Shown in pieces: positions 1-10,103 of a DNA stretch of 64,000 bases (position 1 is the stretch's first letter; the number at the start of each line of letters is the position of its first letter). The translations under genes and the position numbers were made by a program. The DNA lies in NCBI GenBank assembly GCA_902528645.1, contig CABZTG010000001.1:26513-90512 (forward strand), written 5' to 3'. This stretch comes from an uncultured Pelagibacteraceae bacterium. GTDB taxonomy: Bacteria > Pseudomonadota > Alphaproteobacteria > Pelagibacterales > Pelagibacteraceae. The notes below the pieces were generated by a model. It had not been told where the DNA came from. It did not search any database and saw nothing but the letters and a program-made list of their open reading frames with translations.

Positions 1-1
1 A

Positions 2-379
2 GACATAGAGAATCAAATCAATGAATTGGATAGTAATGAGAAAAAAAATTATATGGAAATGATTGGATTAAAGGAAACAGGATTGAATAAATTAATTAAA
101 AAAGGTTACGAAATTCTTGACCTAGATACATACTTTACATCCGGGCCAGAAGAAACTAGAGCATGGACAATTGAAAAAAATTGTACTGCCCCAAAAGCTG
201 CAGGTGAAATTCATACTGATTTTGAAAAAGGGTTTATTCGAGCTGAAACTATTTCTTACGATGATTTTATATCCAATGATGGTTGGGTAAATTCAAAAAA
301 TAACGGAAAAATGAGATTAGAAGGGAAAGATTATATAGTTAAAGATGGAGACGTTCTAAACTTCCGTTTCAATACGTGA
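2..379 (+). CDS. ychF: Redox-regulated ATPase/GTP-binding protein YchF, C-terminal part (5' truncated by window edge)
   Basis: Frame is open to the window start; TGS-domain C-terminus '[46 protein letters not shown]'. Confidence 0.93.
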   Translation, partial: DIENQINELDSNEKKNYMEMIGLKETGLNKLIKKGYEILDLDTYFTSGPEETRAWTIEKNCTAPKAAGEIHTDFEKGFIRAETISYDDFISNDGWVNSKNNGKMRLEGKDYIVKDGDVLNFRFNT

Positions 380-1135
380 CCATATTCTTTTCATACTAAA
401 ATAAACTAGGATTGTTAAAATAATTAAATACAGGATAGCTTTAAAACCCATTTGATGTCTTGACTCTAAGTGAGGTTCAGCAGACCACATCAAGAATGTT
501 GTTACATCTTTTGACATTTGCTCAACAGAAGCTGTTGTACCATCTGAGTATTCTACTAATCCATCTGATAACTGATTAGCCATTTTAATTTTATTCCCAT
601 ACATGTATTTATTATAATAAACACCATCATCTAAAGTAACTCCAGCTGGTGGGTCTTCGTATCCTTGAAGCAATGAGTAAATATAATCTACCCCACCTCC
701 TCTCGCTTTAACTAATACAGACATATCTGGTGGATAAGCACCTCCATTTGCTGCTTGAGCAGCTTGAACATTATCATAGGGCATTACAAACTTATCTGAT
801 AATCTGCCTGGACGAGTAAACATATCACCATCTGAATTAGGTCCATCCTTGACTTCAAAAGATGCAGCAATAGCTTTTGCTTGCTCTATAGAAAATTCTG
901 GTCCCCCTTTTTCAGCTAAGTTTCTATAACTTAAATATTTCATTGAATGACAAGAAGAGCACACCTCTGTGTAGACTTGATAACCTCTTTGAAGTGCAGC
1001 TCGATCAAACTTTCCAAAGAGTCCTTTAAAGCTCCAATCAGTTTTTAAATATTCAACTTTTTCTGCAGCTTGAATGCTCAATGAAAGTCCTGAAAATAAG
1101 ATAATAAATGAAAATATTTTAAAAAAATTTTTCAC
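356..1135 (-). CDS. petC: Ubiquinol-cytochrome c reductase, cytochrome c1
   Basis: CSSCH haem-binding motif, C-terminal TM anchor, adjacent to cytochrome b and Rieske genes. Confidence 0.95.
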   Translation of the reverse strand: MKNFFKIFSFIILFSGLSLSIQAAEKVEYLKTDWSFKGLFGKFDRAALQRGYQVYTEVCSSCHSMKYLSYRNLAEKGGPEFSIEQAKAIAASFEVKDGPNSDGDMFTRPGRLSDKFVMPYDNVQAAQAANGGAYPPDMSVLVKARGGGVDYIYSLLQGYEDPPAGVTLDDGVYYNKYMYGNKIKMANQLSDGLVEYSDGTTASVEQMSKDVTTFLMWSAEPHLESRHQMGFKAILYLIILTILVYFSMKRIWSRIETEV

Positions 1136-2398
1136 TTATTTATTTAGACTTTCCTTGTTCTTTGCTGTGGCTAAATTAGGTGAACCACCTAATATTGGCT
1201 CGGTAATACTTAATGGAATTGGAAGAGTTTTTTCTTTCCAACCTAAAACTGGAAGTATCACTAAAAAGTGTAAGAAATAGTATGCTGTAGCTACTCTAGC
1301 AACTAACAGATATAATCCCTCTGCCGGCATTGCACCTACGTATCCCAAGATCAAAACATCAGCGACAAGGATCCAATAAAACTGTCTATATAAAGGTCTA
1401 AATACTGCTGATCTAATTTTTGAAGTATCAAGCCATGGAAGAGCTGCTAAAATTAAAATAGCGGATAACATTGCAACTACTCCTAAAAGTTTATCTGGGA
1501 CCGATCTTAAAATTGCATAGAATGGTAATAAATACCACTCTGGAACAATATGTGCCGGAGTAACTAATGGATTAGCTTCAATATAATTGTCTGCATGACC
1601 TAAAATATTTGGCGTATAAAAAACAAAAAATGCAAAAACAATCATAAACATTAGTAAAGCAAAACCATCTTTAATTACAATGTATGGATGGAATGGTACT
1701 GTATCTTTTGAAGGTTTTTTAATGTCAATTCCAACTGGATTATTATTTCCAGGAACATGAAGTGCCCATATGTGAAGAACAACTAAACCTAAAATTAAAA
1801 AAGGTATTAAATAGTGAAGTGTAAAAAATCTTGTTAAAGTAGGATTATCAACTGAATAACCTCCCCATAACCAAGTAACAATACCCTCGCCTACTAAAGG
1901 AATTGCACTAAATAGATTTGTAATTACAGTTGCACCCCAGAAACTCATTTGGCCCCATGGAAGTACATAACCCAAAAATGCAGCTGCCATCATTAATAAA
2001 TAAATGATGATACCAATTATCCAAATTATTTCCCTAGGAGCTTTGTAAGAACCATAAAATAATGATCTAAATATATGAATATAAACAGCCAAAAAAAACA
2101 TTGAAGCACCATTTGCATGAATGTATCTAATTAACCAACCATAATTAACATCTCTCATAATATGCTCGACACTATCAAAAGCCATATCAGCATGAGCAAT
2201 ATAATGCATTGCAAGAACTAAACCTGTTACAATTTGAGTGATCAAACAAAAAGTTAATATTCCACCAAACGTCCACCAATAATTTAAATTTTTTGGTGTT
2301 GGATAATCAGTTAAGTGATTTGCAAGAGTTAATAATGGTAAACGATCGTTAAACCATTTTCCAAATTTTGATTTCGGTGTGTATTCGTGATCACTCAT
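1136..2398 (-). CDS. petB: Cytochrome b of bc1 complex
   Basis: Multi-TM protein with [14 protein letters not shown] motif, full-length cytochrome b. Confidence 0.97.
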   Translation of the reverse strand: MSDHEYTPKSKFGKWFNDRLPLLTLANHLTDYPTPKNLNYWWTFGGILTFCLITQIVTGLVLAMHYIAHADMAFDSVEHIMRDVNYGWLIRYIHANGASMFFLAVYIHIFRSLFYGSYKAPREIIWIIGIIIYLLMMAAAFLGYVLPWGQMSFWGATVITNLFSAIPLVGEGIVTWLWGGYSVDNPTLTRFFTLHYLIPFLILGLVVLHIWALHVPGNNNPVGIDIKKPSKDTVPFHPYIVIKDGFALLMFMIVFAFFVFYTPNILGHADNYIEANPLVTPAHIVPEWYLLPFYAILRSVPDKLLGVVAMLSAILILAALPWLDTSKIRSAVFRPLYRQFYWILVADVLILGYVGAMPAEGLYLLVARVATAYYFLHFLVILPVLGWKEKTLPIPLSITEPILGGSPNLATAKNKESLNK

Positions 2399-2403
2399 AA
2401 TAA

Positions 2404-2913
2404 TTATCCAATTTTAATTGTATTAGCATTAACAAATTCGTATTTAGGGATCTCCATATTAGTCGGAGCTGGTCCCTTTCTAATTCTTCCAGAGATATCA
2501 TAGTGTGAACCATGACAAGGACAAAACCATCCATTGTATTCGCCTTTTTGATCTAAAGGAACACAGCCTAAGTGAGTGCACACTCCAAGCATGACTAACC
2601 ACTCGGGGTTCGCTGCACGATCCTCATCTTTTTCTGGATGTTTTAAATCTTCTAACTTTACAGATCTTGCTTCAGCTATCTCATCTTGTGTTCTTCTACG
2701 AATAAAAACTGGTTTACCTCTCCATAAAACTGTAATTGTTTTACCTGGATTTACCGCACTTACATCAACCTCAGTGCTCGCCAAAGCTTTGACTGATGCA
2801 TCTGGGTTCATCTGATCAATCATTGGCCATATCGTTGCACCAACACCAACCGCACCAACTGCATAAGTTGCTGTGAATAAGAAATCTCGTCTATTAGTTT
2901 TTTTTTCTGACAT
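2404..2913 (-). CDS. petA: Ubiquinol-cytochrome c reductase Rieske iron-sulfur subunit
   Basis: CTHLGC...CPCHGSHYD Rieske motifs, twin-arginine-like N-terminus (NRRDFLF). Confidence 0.96.
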   Translation of the reverse strand: MSEKKTNRRDFLFTATYAVGAVGVGATIWPMIDQMNPDASVKALASTEVDVSAVNPGKTITVLWRGKPVFIRRRTQDEIAEARSVKLEDLKHPEKDEDRAANPEWLVMLGVCTHLGCVPLDQKGEYNGWFCPCHGSHYDISGRIRKGPAPTNMEIPKYEFVNANTIKIG

Positions 2914-3003
2914 CAATAATAGTTAAATATACTCAATATTGCTTTTTTCTACTTAAATATATGATTTCATATAATATAAAATGATAAATTTACTACTGAA
3001 AGA

Positions 3004-3477
3004 ATGACACAGAATTTGATAAATCATGGCCCTAAAATTGCTTTATTTGAACCAGACATACCTCAAAATACAGCAGCAATAATCAGAACCTGTGCGTGCC
3101 TAGGTGCAAAACTTGAAATAATAGAGCCTTGCGGGTTTATGCTGAGTGACAGAAGATTTAAGCGAGTCGTTATGGATTATATGAATGAAAAAGACATAAA
3201 ATTCCATCAAAGCTCAGATGATTTTTTTAAATCGAAAAAAGATCAAAGAATAGTTCTAATGACCACAAAAGCGTCTGTTTCTTACACAAAATTTAAGTTT
3301 AATATAAATGACACTATTCTTTTTGGTAGAGAAAGTGCCGGAGTGCCAAATGAGGTTCACAAAAAAATTAAAGATAGACTCAAAATTCCTATGAAAAACA
3401 ATAAACGCTCACTTAATATCGCATCTTCTGTTGCAATCATATTGGCAGAAAGTTTAAAACAAACTAAATTAATCTAA
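3004..3477 (+). CDS. trmL: tRNA (cytidine(34)-2'-O)-methyltransferase (SPOUT family)
   Basis: 'ALFEPDIPQNTAAIIRTCACLGA' and 'LFGRESAGVP' SPOUT motifs. Confidence 0.9.
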   Translation: MTQNLINHGPKIALFEPDIPQNTAAIIRTCACLGAKLEIIEPCGFMLSDRRFKRVVMDYMNEKDIKFHQSSDDFFKSKKDQRIVLMTTKASVSYTKFKFNINDTILFGRESAGVPNEVHKKIKDRLKIPMKNNKRSLNIASSVAIILAESLKQTKLI

Positions 3478-3478
3478 T

Positions 3479-4306
3479 ATGGATTTAGAAATTAAAAAAG
3501 ACATCACAAGTAATTGGTTCAAAATGCTACAAGAAGCTATTTGGCATACTATAACCAACCTAGAAAAAAAAGATGCGGATATCAAAACCACTGTTTGGAG
3601 CAGAAGTAAAAAAAGAGACGAAGGAGGCGGAGAATTTAGAATTTTAGAAAATGGAAGAATATTTGATAAAGTCGGAGTAAATTTTTCTAGAGTTCATGGA
3701 AAATTCCCAAAACAATTTCAAAAAAATATTTTAGGTGCAAAAAAAAATCCCAGTTTTTGGGCTTCTGGTATTTCCGTTGTAATGCATATGAAAAATCCCA
3801 TGATCCCTGCCATGCATTTTAATACAAGATATATCTGCACAACTCAGGACTGGTTTGGTGGTGGTATGGATGTAACCCCATCAATAAAAGATGATAAGGA
3901 AAAAAAAGAATTTCATAAAACCCTAAAAAAAATGTGTGATCAACACAATAAGAAATATTACACAAAATATAAGAAATGGTGTGATGAATATTTTTATTTA
4001 CCTCATAGAAAAGAATCGAGGGGTATTGGTGGAATTTTTTTTGATTATAAAAAAGATAATTTTGAGAAAGATTTTAAATTTGTAAGAGATGTGGGGATCA
4101 CTTTTCAATTTATTTTTGAAAAAATCATTAGAAAAAAAATGAAGAAAAAGTGGAATAAAAAACATAAAGAATTACAATTCATAAAAAGAGGTCGTTATAC
4201 AGAATTTAACTTACTCTATGACCGAGGAACAAAATTTGGTTTGCAAACTGGTGGAAACGTTGAAGGTATTTTAATGTCATTACCTCCGTTAGCAAAATGG
4301 AAATAA
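3479..4306 (+). CDS. hemF: Oxygen-dependent coproporphyrinogen III oxidase
   Basis: 'HFNTRYICTTQDWFGGGMDVTP' and 'RGIGGIFFDY' motifs. Confidence 0.95.
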   Translation: MDLEIKKDITSNWFKMLQEAIWHTITNLEKKDADIKTTVWSRSKKRDEGGGEFRILENGRIFDKVGVNFSRVHGKFPKQFQKNILGAKKNPSFWASGISVVMHMKNPMIPAMHFNTRYICTTQDWFGGGMDVTPSIKDDKEKKEFHKTLKKMCDQHNKKYYTKYKKWCDEYFYLPHRKESRGIGGIFFDYKKDNFEKDFKFVRDVGITFQFIFEKIIRKKMKKKWNKKHKELQFIKRGRYTEFNLLYDRGTKFGLQTGGNVEGILMSLPPLAKWK

Positions 4307-4307
4307 C

Positions 4308-4784
4308 ATGGACAAAGAACCAATTACTTTAAATGGCCTAAATAAACTTAAAGATGAATTAATCTTTTTAAAAGAAAAAAAAAGACCTGAGATTGTAGCG
4401 GCGATTGCTGAAGCGAGGTCACATGGTGATCTAAAAGAAAACGCAGAGTATCATGCTGCAAAAGAAGAGCAGTCTCATAATGAGGGAAGGATTACTGAAA
4501 TTAATGATATCATTGCTAGAGCAAATGTCATTGATGTTACGAAATTAAATAATGATGGAAAAGTTATCTTTGGCTCGACTGTGTTTTTAGAAAATTTAGA
4601 TACTGGAGAAAAAATAAATTATAAGATTGTAGGAAAAGATGAAGCTGATCTCAAACAAAAATTAATTTATTTTCAATCGCCTATAGGTAAAGGTTTAATA
4701 GGAAAAAATAAAAATGATTTAGTTGAAATAAAAACTCCTGCCGGGGTTAAAAATTTTGAAATTAAAGACGTAAAATATATCTAA
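4308..4784 (+). CDS. greA: Transcription elongation factor GreA
   Basis: 'ARSHGDLKENAEYHAAKEEQSHNEGRI' signature. Confidence 0.97.
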   Translation: MDKEPITLNGLNKLKDELIFLKEKKRPEIVAAIAEARSHGDLKENAEYHAAKEEQSHNEGRITEINDIIARANVIDVTKLNNDGKVIFGSTVFLENLDTGEKINYKIVGKDEADLKQKLIYFQSPIGKGLIGKNKNDLVEIKTPAGVKNFEIKDVKYI

Positions 4785-6055
4785 TTGTTAACAATTTGAC
4801 TTACTTGTTTATCTGAAATTTGAAAATTATTTTTCACCCATTCTTCCTCAATTATTTTTAATTTTGCACCCAATTGTTTACCCTTAGGAATATTGAATTT
4901 TTCCATTAAAAATTCTGCACCCACAGGCATTTTTGGTATTGTTTTATCTTTGTAGAAATTAATTAATCTTTGAATATTTTCAGAATTTTTTTTTGATTTT
5001 ATTAAATAATAATTGAGAATATCAGTTACAGCTTGTTTTCCATTATAATAAAAAATACCATTTAAGTTTTCCTCTCTAAAAGTTTTTGATCCAATTTTTT
5101 CCTTAAAAAAATTATCAATAATTTTAATTCTTTTTTGATCTTTTTTTGAAATATTAAATTTGTACATAAAATAATCCGCATTATCTGTCTCATCAATAAT
5201 CATTAAAGATAATAGAAAGACAAAATCAGCCTTATTAATTATTTGTTTTTTTTTTGAGTTTAATTTTGAAAAAGTTTTTAAATTATTTAATTCAGGAAAA
5301 ACAATTAAAAATAATTCTGAGCTAAATTTATCATCAGCTAATTTTTCTAATATTTCTAAGTGAGTTATTTTTTTTAACTCATCTAATAGTCTCTCTTTAG
5401 ATAATTTTGAGATACCACCGATATTAATTTTAAGTTTTCTGATTAATTCTGGATTATGCGGATGCTTTGAGTAATGAGCGAAAAATCTTAAATATCTTAA
5501 AATTCTCAAATAATCTTCTTTAATTCTTTTATCAGCGTCTCCAATAAAATTTACGAAACCGTTTTCTAAGTCTTTTTTACCCTCAAAAGGATCGAACAAG
5601 TTTCCATCTTCATCCGCGTATATGGAATTGATGGTAAAATCCCTTCTTAATGCATCCTCTTTCCAATTTTTTGAAAATTTCACTTTTGCATGTCTTCCAT
5701 CTGTTAAAATATCTTCTCTCAATGAGGTAATCTCAAATTTGTACCCTTCTATAAGTGCTGTAATTGTTCCATGTTCAATACCAGTTTCGTAAAAATCAAT
5801 TTTATTTTCTTTCAAAACTTCACAAACCTTTTGAGGATCAAGATTTGTAGCCATATCAATATCATTTACTATTTCTTTATTAATGATTTTTCTTATGCAA
5901 CCTCCTACAAATCTTACTTCACTATCTGATGAATAAGAATTTATGGCTTTAAATATTTTATTTGCTGGAGTATTTTTTGTTAAATCTCGAATAGTTTGAC
6001 TTATATAATTTAAATTATTTGATCTAAAAAAAATTGTATCTAAAAAATTTTTCAT
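4781..6055 (-). CDS. CCA tRNA nucleotidyltransferase / poly(A) polymerase family
   Basis: 'VRFVGGCIRKIINKEIVNDIDMATNLDP' and 'RRDFTINSIYAD' nucleotidyltransferase motifs. Confidence 0.92.
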   Translation of the reverse strand: MKNFLDTIFFRSNNLNYISQTIRDLTKNTPANKIFKAINSYSSDSEVRFVGGCIRKIINKEIVNDIDMATNLDPQKVCEVLKENKIDFYETGIEHGTITALIEGYKFEITSLREDILTDGRHAKVKFSKNWKEDALRRDFTINSIYADEDGNLFDPFEGKKDLENGFVNFIGDADKRIKEDYLRILRYLRFFAHYSKHPHNPELIRKLKINIGGISKLSKERLLDELKKITHLEILEKLADDKFSSELFLIVFPELNNLKTFSKLNSKKKQIINKADFVFLLSLMIIDETDNADYFMYKFNISKKDQKRIKIIDNFFKEKIGSKTFREENLNGIFYYNGKQAVTDILNYYLIKSKKNSENIQRLINFYKDKTIPKMPVGAEFLMEKFNIPKGKQLGAKLKIIEEEWVKNNFQISDKQVSQIVNN

Positions 6056-6058
6056 ACT

Positions 6059-6132
6059 TGGCTGGGGCGCTAGGATTCGAACCTAGGATGCAGGTACCAA
6101 AAACCCGTGCCTTACCGCTTGGCTACGCCCCA
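6059..6132 (-). tRNA. tRNA-Gln (anticodon TTG), CCA encoded
   Basis: Reverse complement folds as a cloverleaf: acceptor TGGGGCG/CGCCCCA, anticodon arm CGGGT-TTTTGGT-ACCTG (loop anticodon TTG), T arm CTAGG-TTCGAAT-CCTAG, discriminator G followed by genomic CCA. Confidence 0.93.
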
Positions 6133-6165
6133 ATATTAAGTTCGTATAACACAAAAAAATCAAAT

Positions 6166-7011
6166 TTATATAGTTTTTGAGGCTATACACCAGATATTTT
6201 TGTATTTTTGAATAAACCTTTTTTTCGCACGTTCACATCTTTTTTTTGTTTGATAATATGCAACTAAAGCTGATCCCGATCCTGTCATTCTTACAAAAAC
6301 TGGGTTTAGAGAATTCTCTAAATAAAGTTTCATATTTTTTAATCTTGGGTATTTTAAAAAAGCTATTGTTTCTAAGGAATTTTTCATATCTTTTAAAAAA
6401 TTGATATCAAACATTTTTTTGGCTCCCTTACCAAATTTTGCTTTATCAAACTTTCTAACCTTTGAATAAATATCCTTAGTCGAACAACCAAAATTTGGTT
6501 TTACGATTAATGGGTAAATTTTTTTTACATTATTGAAATACTTTATTTTATTTCTTGAATTTAAAATCTTACTTTTATGATTTAAGCCTAACATCACATC
6601 TGAGCCAATTAACTTAGAAATTTTTAACATTTCCTTTTTTTTGATATTGATTATTCTCTTATGAGCCAAATATCTTAGTATACTTGCTGCATTCATTGAG
6701 CCACCGCCAAGACCAGCTTTATCAGGTATAGATTTTTTGATTTTGATTTGAAATCTTTGGTTTTTCAAAATTTTTTTTTTTTCTAAGATTTCAAATAATT
6801 TAGAAACAGTGTTTTTCCTACCTATCCTGCGAGAAAATTTTCCATTGAATGAAATTAAATGTTTTTTTGATTTAATTTTTTTGATCAAAATTATGTCGTG
6901 CAAATCTACGAAGCTTATTATGCTCTCTATATTGTGCAAAGATTTACTTTTGCTTATAACATTTAATGCCAAATTTAATTTCGCGTGTGATTTTATTCTG
7001 GAAAAAGGCAT
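6166..7011 (-). CDS. ispE: 4-diphosphocytidyl-2-C-methyl-D-erythritol kinase
   Basis: GHMP kinase motif 'IPDKAGLGGGSMNAASIL', N-term 'SHAKLNLALNV'. Confidence 0.9.
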   Translation of the reverse strand: MPFSRIKSHAKLNLALNVISKSKSLHNIESIISFVDLHDIILIKKIKSKKHLISFNGKFSRRIGRKNTVSKLFEILEKKKILKNQRFQIKIKKSIPDKAGLGGGSMNAASILRYLAHKRIINIKKKEMLKISKLIGSDVMLGLNHKSKILNSRNKIKYFNNVKKIYPLIVKPNFGCSTKDIYSKVRKFDKAKFGKGAKKMFDINFLKDMKNSLETIAFLKYPRLKNMKLYLENSLNPVFVRMTGSGSALVAYYQTKKRCERAKKRFIQKYKNIWCIASKTI

Positions 7012-8696
7012 TAAGAGCTTTTAAGACCTTCGATCATCTTAATATTAATTTTTTCAATTAATTCTTTTTCAGTATCTTTCATTTTCAATACATTGGTCCA
7101 AAAATATCTAGCCTGGATTTTTCTATTGAGCTTCCACAAAATATCGCCGTAATGGTCATTCACTATCGGATCATCCGGCATCAATTCTACGGCTCTTTTC
7201 AAAAATTTTTCAGCTCTTGGATAATCATCAGTTAAATAATAAGCCCAACCAATAGAGTCTATTATATATGGATCATCACTCTCAAGTTCGTAGGCTGTTT
7301 CAAGCATTTTAATCGCTTCATTAATTTTATAATCCCTCTCAAGCCATGAATAAGCAAGGTAATTTAGTATATAAGCATCGTCAGGTGTAATTTGAAGTGC
7401 ATCAATTAAATCTTTATCGGCTTTTTCATAATTTTTAATTCGTTCATATGTGCCTCCTCTTCGATAAAGAATATCTGACTTGATATCCGAATTATCATCC
7501 AAATTTTCAATAATTTTAGAGTAATAACTTATTGCTTCTTCGTAATTTTTTGCTTTTTTATAAAAATTAGCAACATCAAATAATATTTTTTCATTTGGAT
7601 TTTCAATTTTATCAAAATTAAATTTAATAAAGTTAAGAGACTCTTGATTATTTCTCTGCGCTGAAATTATTTGTGCTTCTTTTTTTAATCTAAACCAATA
7701 GTAAAAATCATCATCCTTTTTAAATTTTTTAAGAACCTTTTTTGCCTTTTCATAATCTTTATTAAAATAATGATTTTCCGCAACTAGTGATAAATTAAAT
7801 ACAAATCTTGGATTTAGAAAATTTGATAAATTTAAGTAAAAATTTGACATCTCGTAATTGTCTTGTGCAGAATACAGATTTGATATTAAAAACAAAAATT
7901 CAGCAATTAAATCATTATGATTTTTACATGAAAAGACCTCTTTAAATTTTTGCAAGTTCCCATTGTCAATCCAACTTTTACCTTGTGATAGTAGCAATGT
8001 TGAATTTAAAAATTCTATTTCATCGGTAATTACTTTTGCTTCGTTTATATTACCATTTTCAACTAAATAACTTATATAAAAATAAATATACCTAGTAAAA
8101 TCAGACTCAGGATCATTTATCAATTTTGAGAAATATCTCCCTGTGTTAGGATCATCTAAATAACACTTTTGAAATGTTTCTGAAATATAAGATAGTCTTC
8201 CAAAGTTCTTATTATCGTCTAAAAATTTTTTTTCTTTAAAAAGATAAACATATTGTTTTAAGCTTTCTAAAATTGCTAAATTAAACCTGTCCTGTTCTGC
8301 AAAGTTATTTGCAATAGAAATGTATTCATAGGCAATGTCTAACTCATTTTTTTTTAAACTATCAATTATTAATAATAAATAAGAGTCGAAAAAATCTATA
8401 TTTTCATTCTCATAATTTTGTTTAATAATTTGTATCGCTTGCAATACTTTATTCTCTAATACTAATGAAGATACATACCTTTTTAAAAATGGATCATGAT
8501 TATTGATCAAAATTTTAGATGAATTAAAAAAATCTAAAGCTTCAGAATTTTTTTTATTACCAAAAGCAACTATACCTGAAAAATATTTTGATAAATTTTT
8601 AGAATCAATTTTTTCAAAAGAATTACTTTTCGTAAACAAAGTGTTCTGATAAAATAATAATATAATAAGTATAAATTTTATATTTTTAAGAACCAT
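7011..8696 (-). CDS. Tetratricopeptide repeat protein
   Basis: Multiple TPR-like repeats (e.g. 'DDPYIIDSIGWAYYLTDDYPRAEKFLKRAVELMPDDP'); N-terminal signal/anchor. Confidence 0.85.
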   Translation of the reverse strand: MVLKNIKFILIILLFYQNTLFTKSNSFEKIDSKNLSKYFSGIVAFGNKKNSEALDFFNSSKILINNHDPFLKRYVSSLVLENKVLQAIQIIKQNYENENIDFFDSYLLLIIDSLKKNELDIAYEYISIANNFAEQDRFNLAILESLKQYVYLFKEKKFLDDNKNFGRLSYISETFQKCYLDDPNTGRYFSKLINDPESDFTRYIYFYISYLVENGNINEAKVITDEIEFLNSTLLLSQGKSWIDNGNLQKFKEVFSCKNHNDLIAEFLFLISNLYSAQDNYEMSNFYLNLSNFLNPRFVFNLSLVAENHYFNKDYEKAKKVLKKFKKDDDFYYWFRLKKEAQIISAQRNNQESLNFIKFNFDKIENPNEKILFDVANFYKKAKNYEEAISYYSKIIENLDDNSDIKSDILYRRGGTYERIKNYEKADKDLIDALQITPDDAYILNYLAYSWLERDYKINEAIKMLETAYELESDDPYIIDSIGWAYYLTDDYPRAEKFLKRAVELMPDDPIVNDHYGDILWKLNRKIQARYFWTNVLKMKDTEKELIEKINIKMIEGLKSS

Positions 8697-8707
8697 TACT
8701 ACATTGT

Positions 8708-9424
8708 ATGATTAAAAAGACTTTAAATCAAAATGCTAAATATGCTCAAGAATTCATGAAAACAATTGAAACTGATTTTATTTTTAGCGATAAACCAATC
8801 AATAGATTTAAAGTCAACTCAGCTGAAAATAAAAACACCTCAATAAATAAAAATAAATTGTTGAATGATCTTAAAACAAAGATTAATTCAATTGAAAATT
8901 GTAATTTAAAAAATAATTCTAAGAATTTAGTCCTGGGCGAAGGTAACATTAATGCTGATGTGATGTTAATTGGAGAAACTCCAGGCGAAATAGAGGATGA
9001 AACAGGTTTATGCTTTCAAGGAGAAGTGGGCAATCTCTTGAACAAAATGTTACTAGCAATCAATATAAAAAGAGAAAATATTTACACTACCTACTCAATT
9101 AATTTCAGACCACCAGAAGACAGAAAACCCACCGGACAGGAGATAAAACGTTATGCAATATTTTTAAAAGAACACATTGCGATAATAGATCCAAAAATTT
9201 TAATTTTAATGGGCAGCACAGCAATGGAGGCAATTACAGGATTAAGCAAAATATCTAATGAAAGAGGTAAGTGGAAAGAAATAATTTTAAAGAACAAAAC
9301 TATTCCTATCATGATTTCTTTTAGCCCCTCCTATCTAATTAGATTTCCAGAAAATAAAAAATTTTCATGGGAAGATCTAAAAAAAATTAAACAAAAAATT
9401 CAAGATTTAAATATTAGGATTTAA
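8708..9424 (+). CDS. Uracil-DNA glycosylase superfamily protein (family 4-like)
   Basis: 'LIGETPGEIEDETGLCFQGEVGNLLNKML' matches the GEAPG..ED..G.PFVG..G motif; 'NFRPPEDRKPT'. Confidence 0.85.
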   Translation: MIKKTLNQNAKYAQEFMKTIETDFIFSDKPINRFKVNSAENKNTSINKNKLLNDLKTKINSIENCNLKNNSKNLVLGEGNINADVMLIGETPGEIEDETGLCFQGEVGNLLNKMLLAINIKRENIYTTYSINFRPPEDRKPTGQEIKRYAIFLKEHIAIIDPKILILMGSTAMEAITGLSKISNERGKWKEIILKNKTIPIMISFSPSYLIRFPENKKFSWEDLKKIKQKIQDLNIRI

Positions 9425-9984
9425 TGAAAACTATTGCTGGAGTTGATGAAGTTGGCAGGGGTAGCTTAATTGGACCTGTTTATGCAGCAGCCGTAATATT
9501 GAACAAGACCATCAATAAGAAGTTATTGAAAGACTCTAAAAGTTTAAAAAAAAATAAACGAGAATTTTTAGCTAAATACATTAAAAAAAACTCTATTTGG
9601 GCTACAGGTAAAGCTTCTGTCTCAGAAATTGAAAAAATAAATATTCTTCATGCAAGCCTATTGGCTATGGAAAGAGCAATTAAAAAACTCAAAAAAAAAC
9701 CAAAACTGATTTTGGTCGATGGAAATAAAACACCAAATTTAAAAAATTATAAACTTCAATCAGTCATTAAAGGTGATCAAAAAATACCATCTATTTCTGC
9801 AGCATCAATCATAGCAAAAGTTACACGTGATAAAATGATCTCTAAGTTAGGTAAGAAATTTAAAAATTATTACTGGAGTAAAAATTATGGATATGGAACT
9901 AAACAACATCTTAAAGCTATAAAAAAATTTGGGATTACTTCTCACCATAGAAAAACCTTTTCACCGATCAGCAAGTTAAAATAG
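9424..9984 (+). CDS. rnhB: Ribonuclease HII
   Basis: 'AGVDEVGRGSLIGPVYAAAVIL', 'SISAASIIAKVTRDK'. Confidence 0.95.
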   Translation: MKTIAGVDEVGRGSLIGPVYAAAVILNKTINKKLLKDSKSLKKNKREFLAKYIKKNSIWATGKASVSEIEKINILHASLLAMERAIKKLKKKPKLILVDGNKTPNLKNYKLQSVIKGDQKIPSISAASIIAKVTRDKMISKLGKKFKNYYWSKNYGYGTKQHLKAIKKFGITSHHRKTFSPISKLK

Positions 9985-10103
9985 GTTTCACGTAGAAACA
10001 CCAGATGTAGTTGTTGTGAACCATCATCATACAAATGGAATCCAAATAATTCAATCCTAGGTTGACCCAAGAATCTTTTTGGAGTCTAATTTCTTTTTAT
10101 AAA

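Noticed and set aside
1074-1280. 68-aa ORF overlapping the petC/petB junction on the opposite strand
   Set aside because: Both minus-strand genes are certain; translation has no recognisable features.
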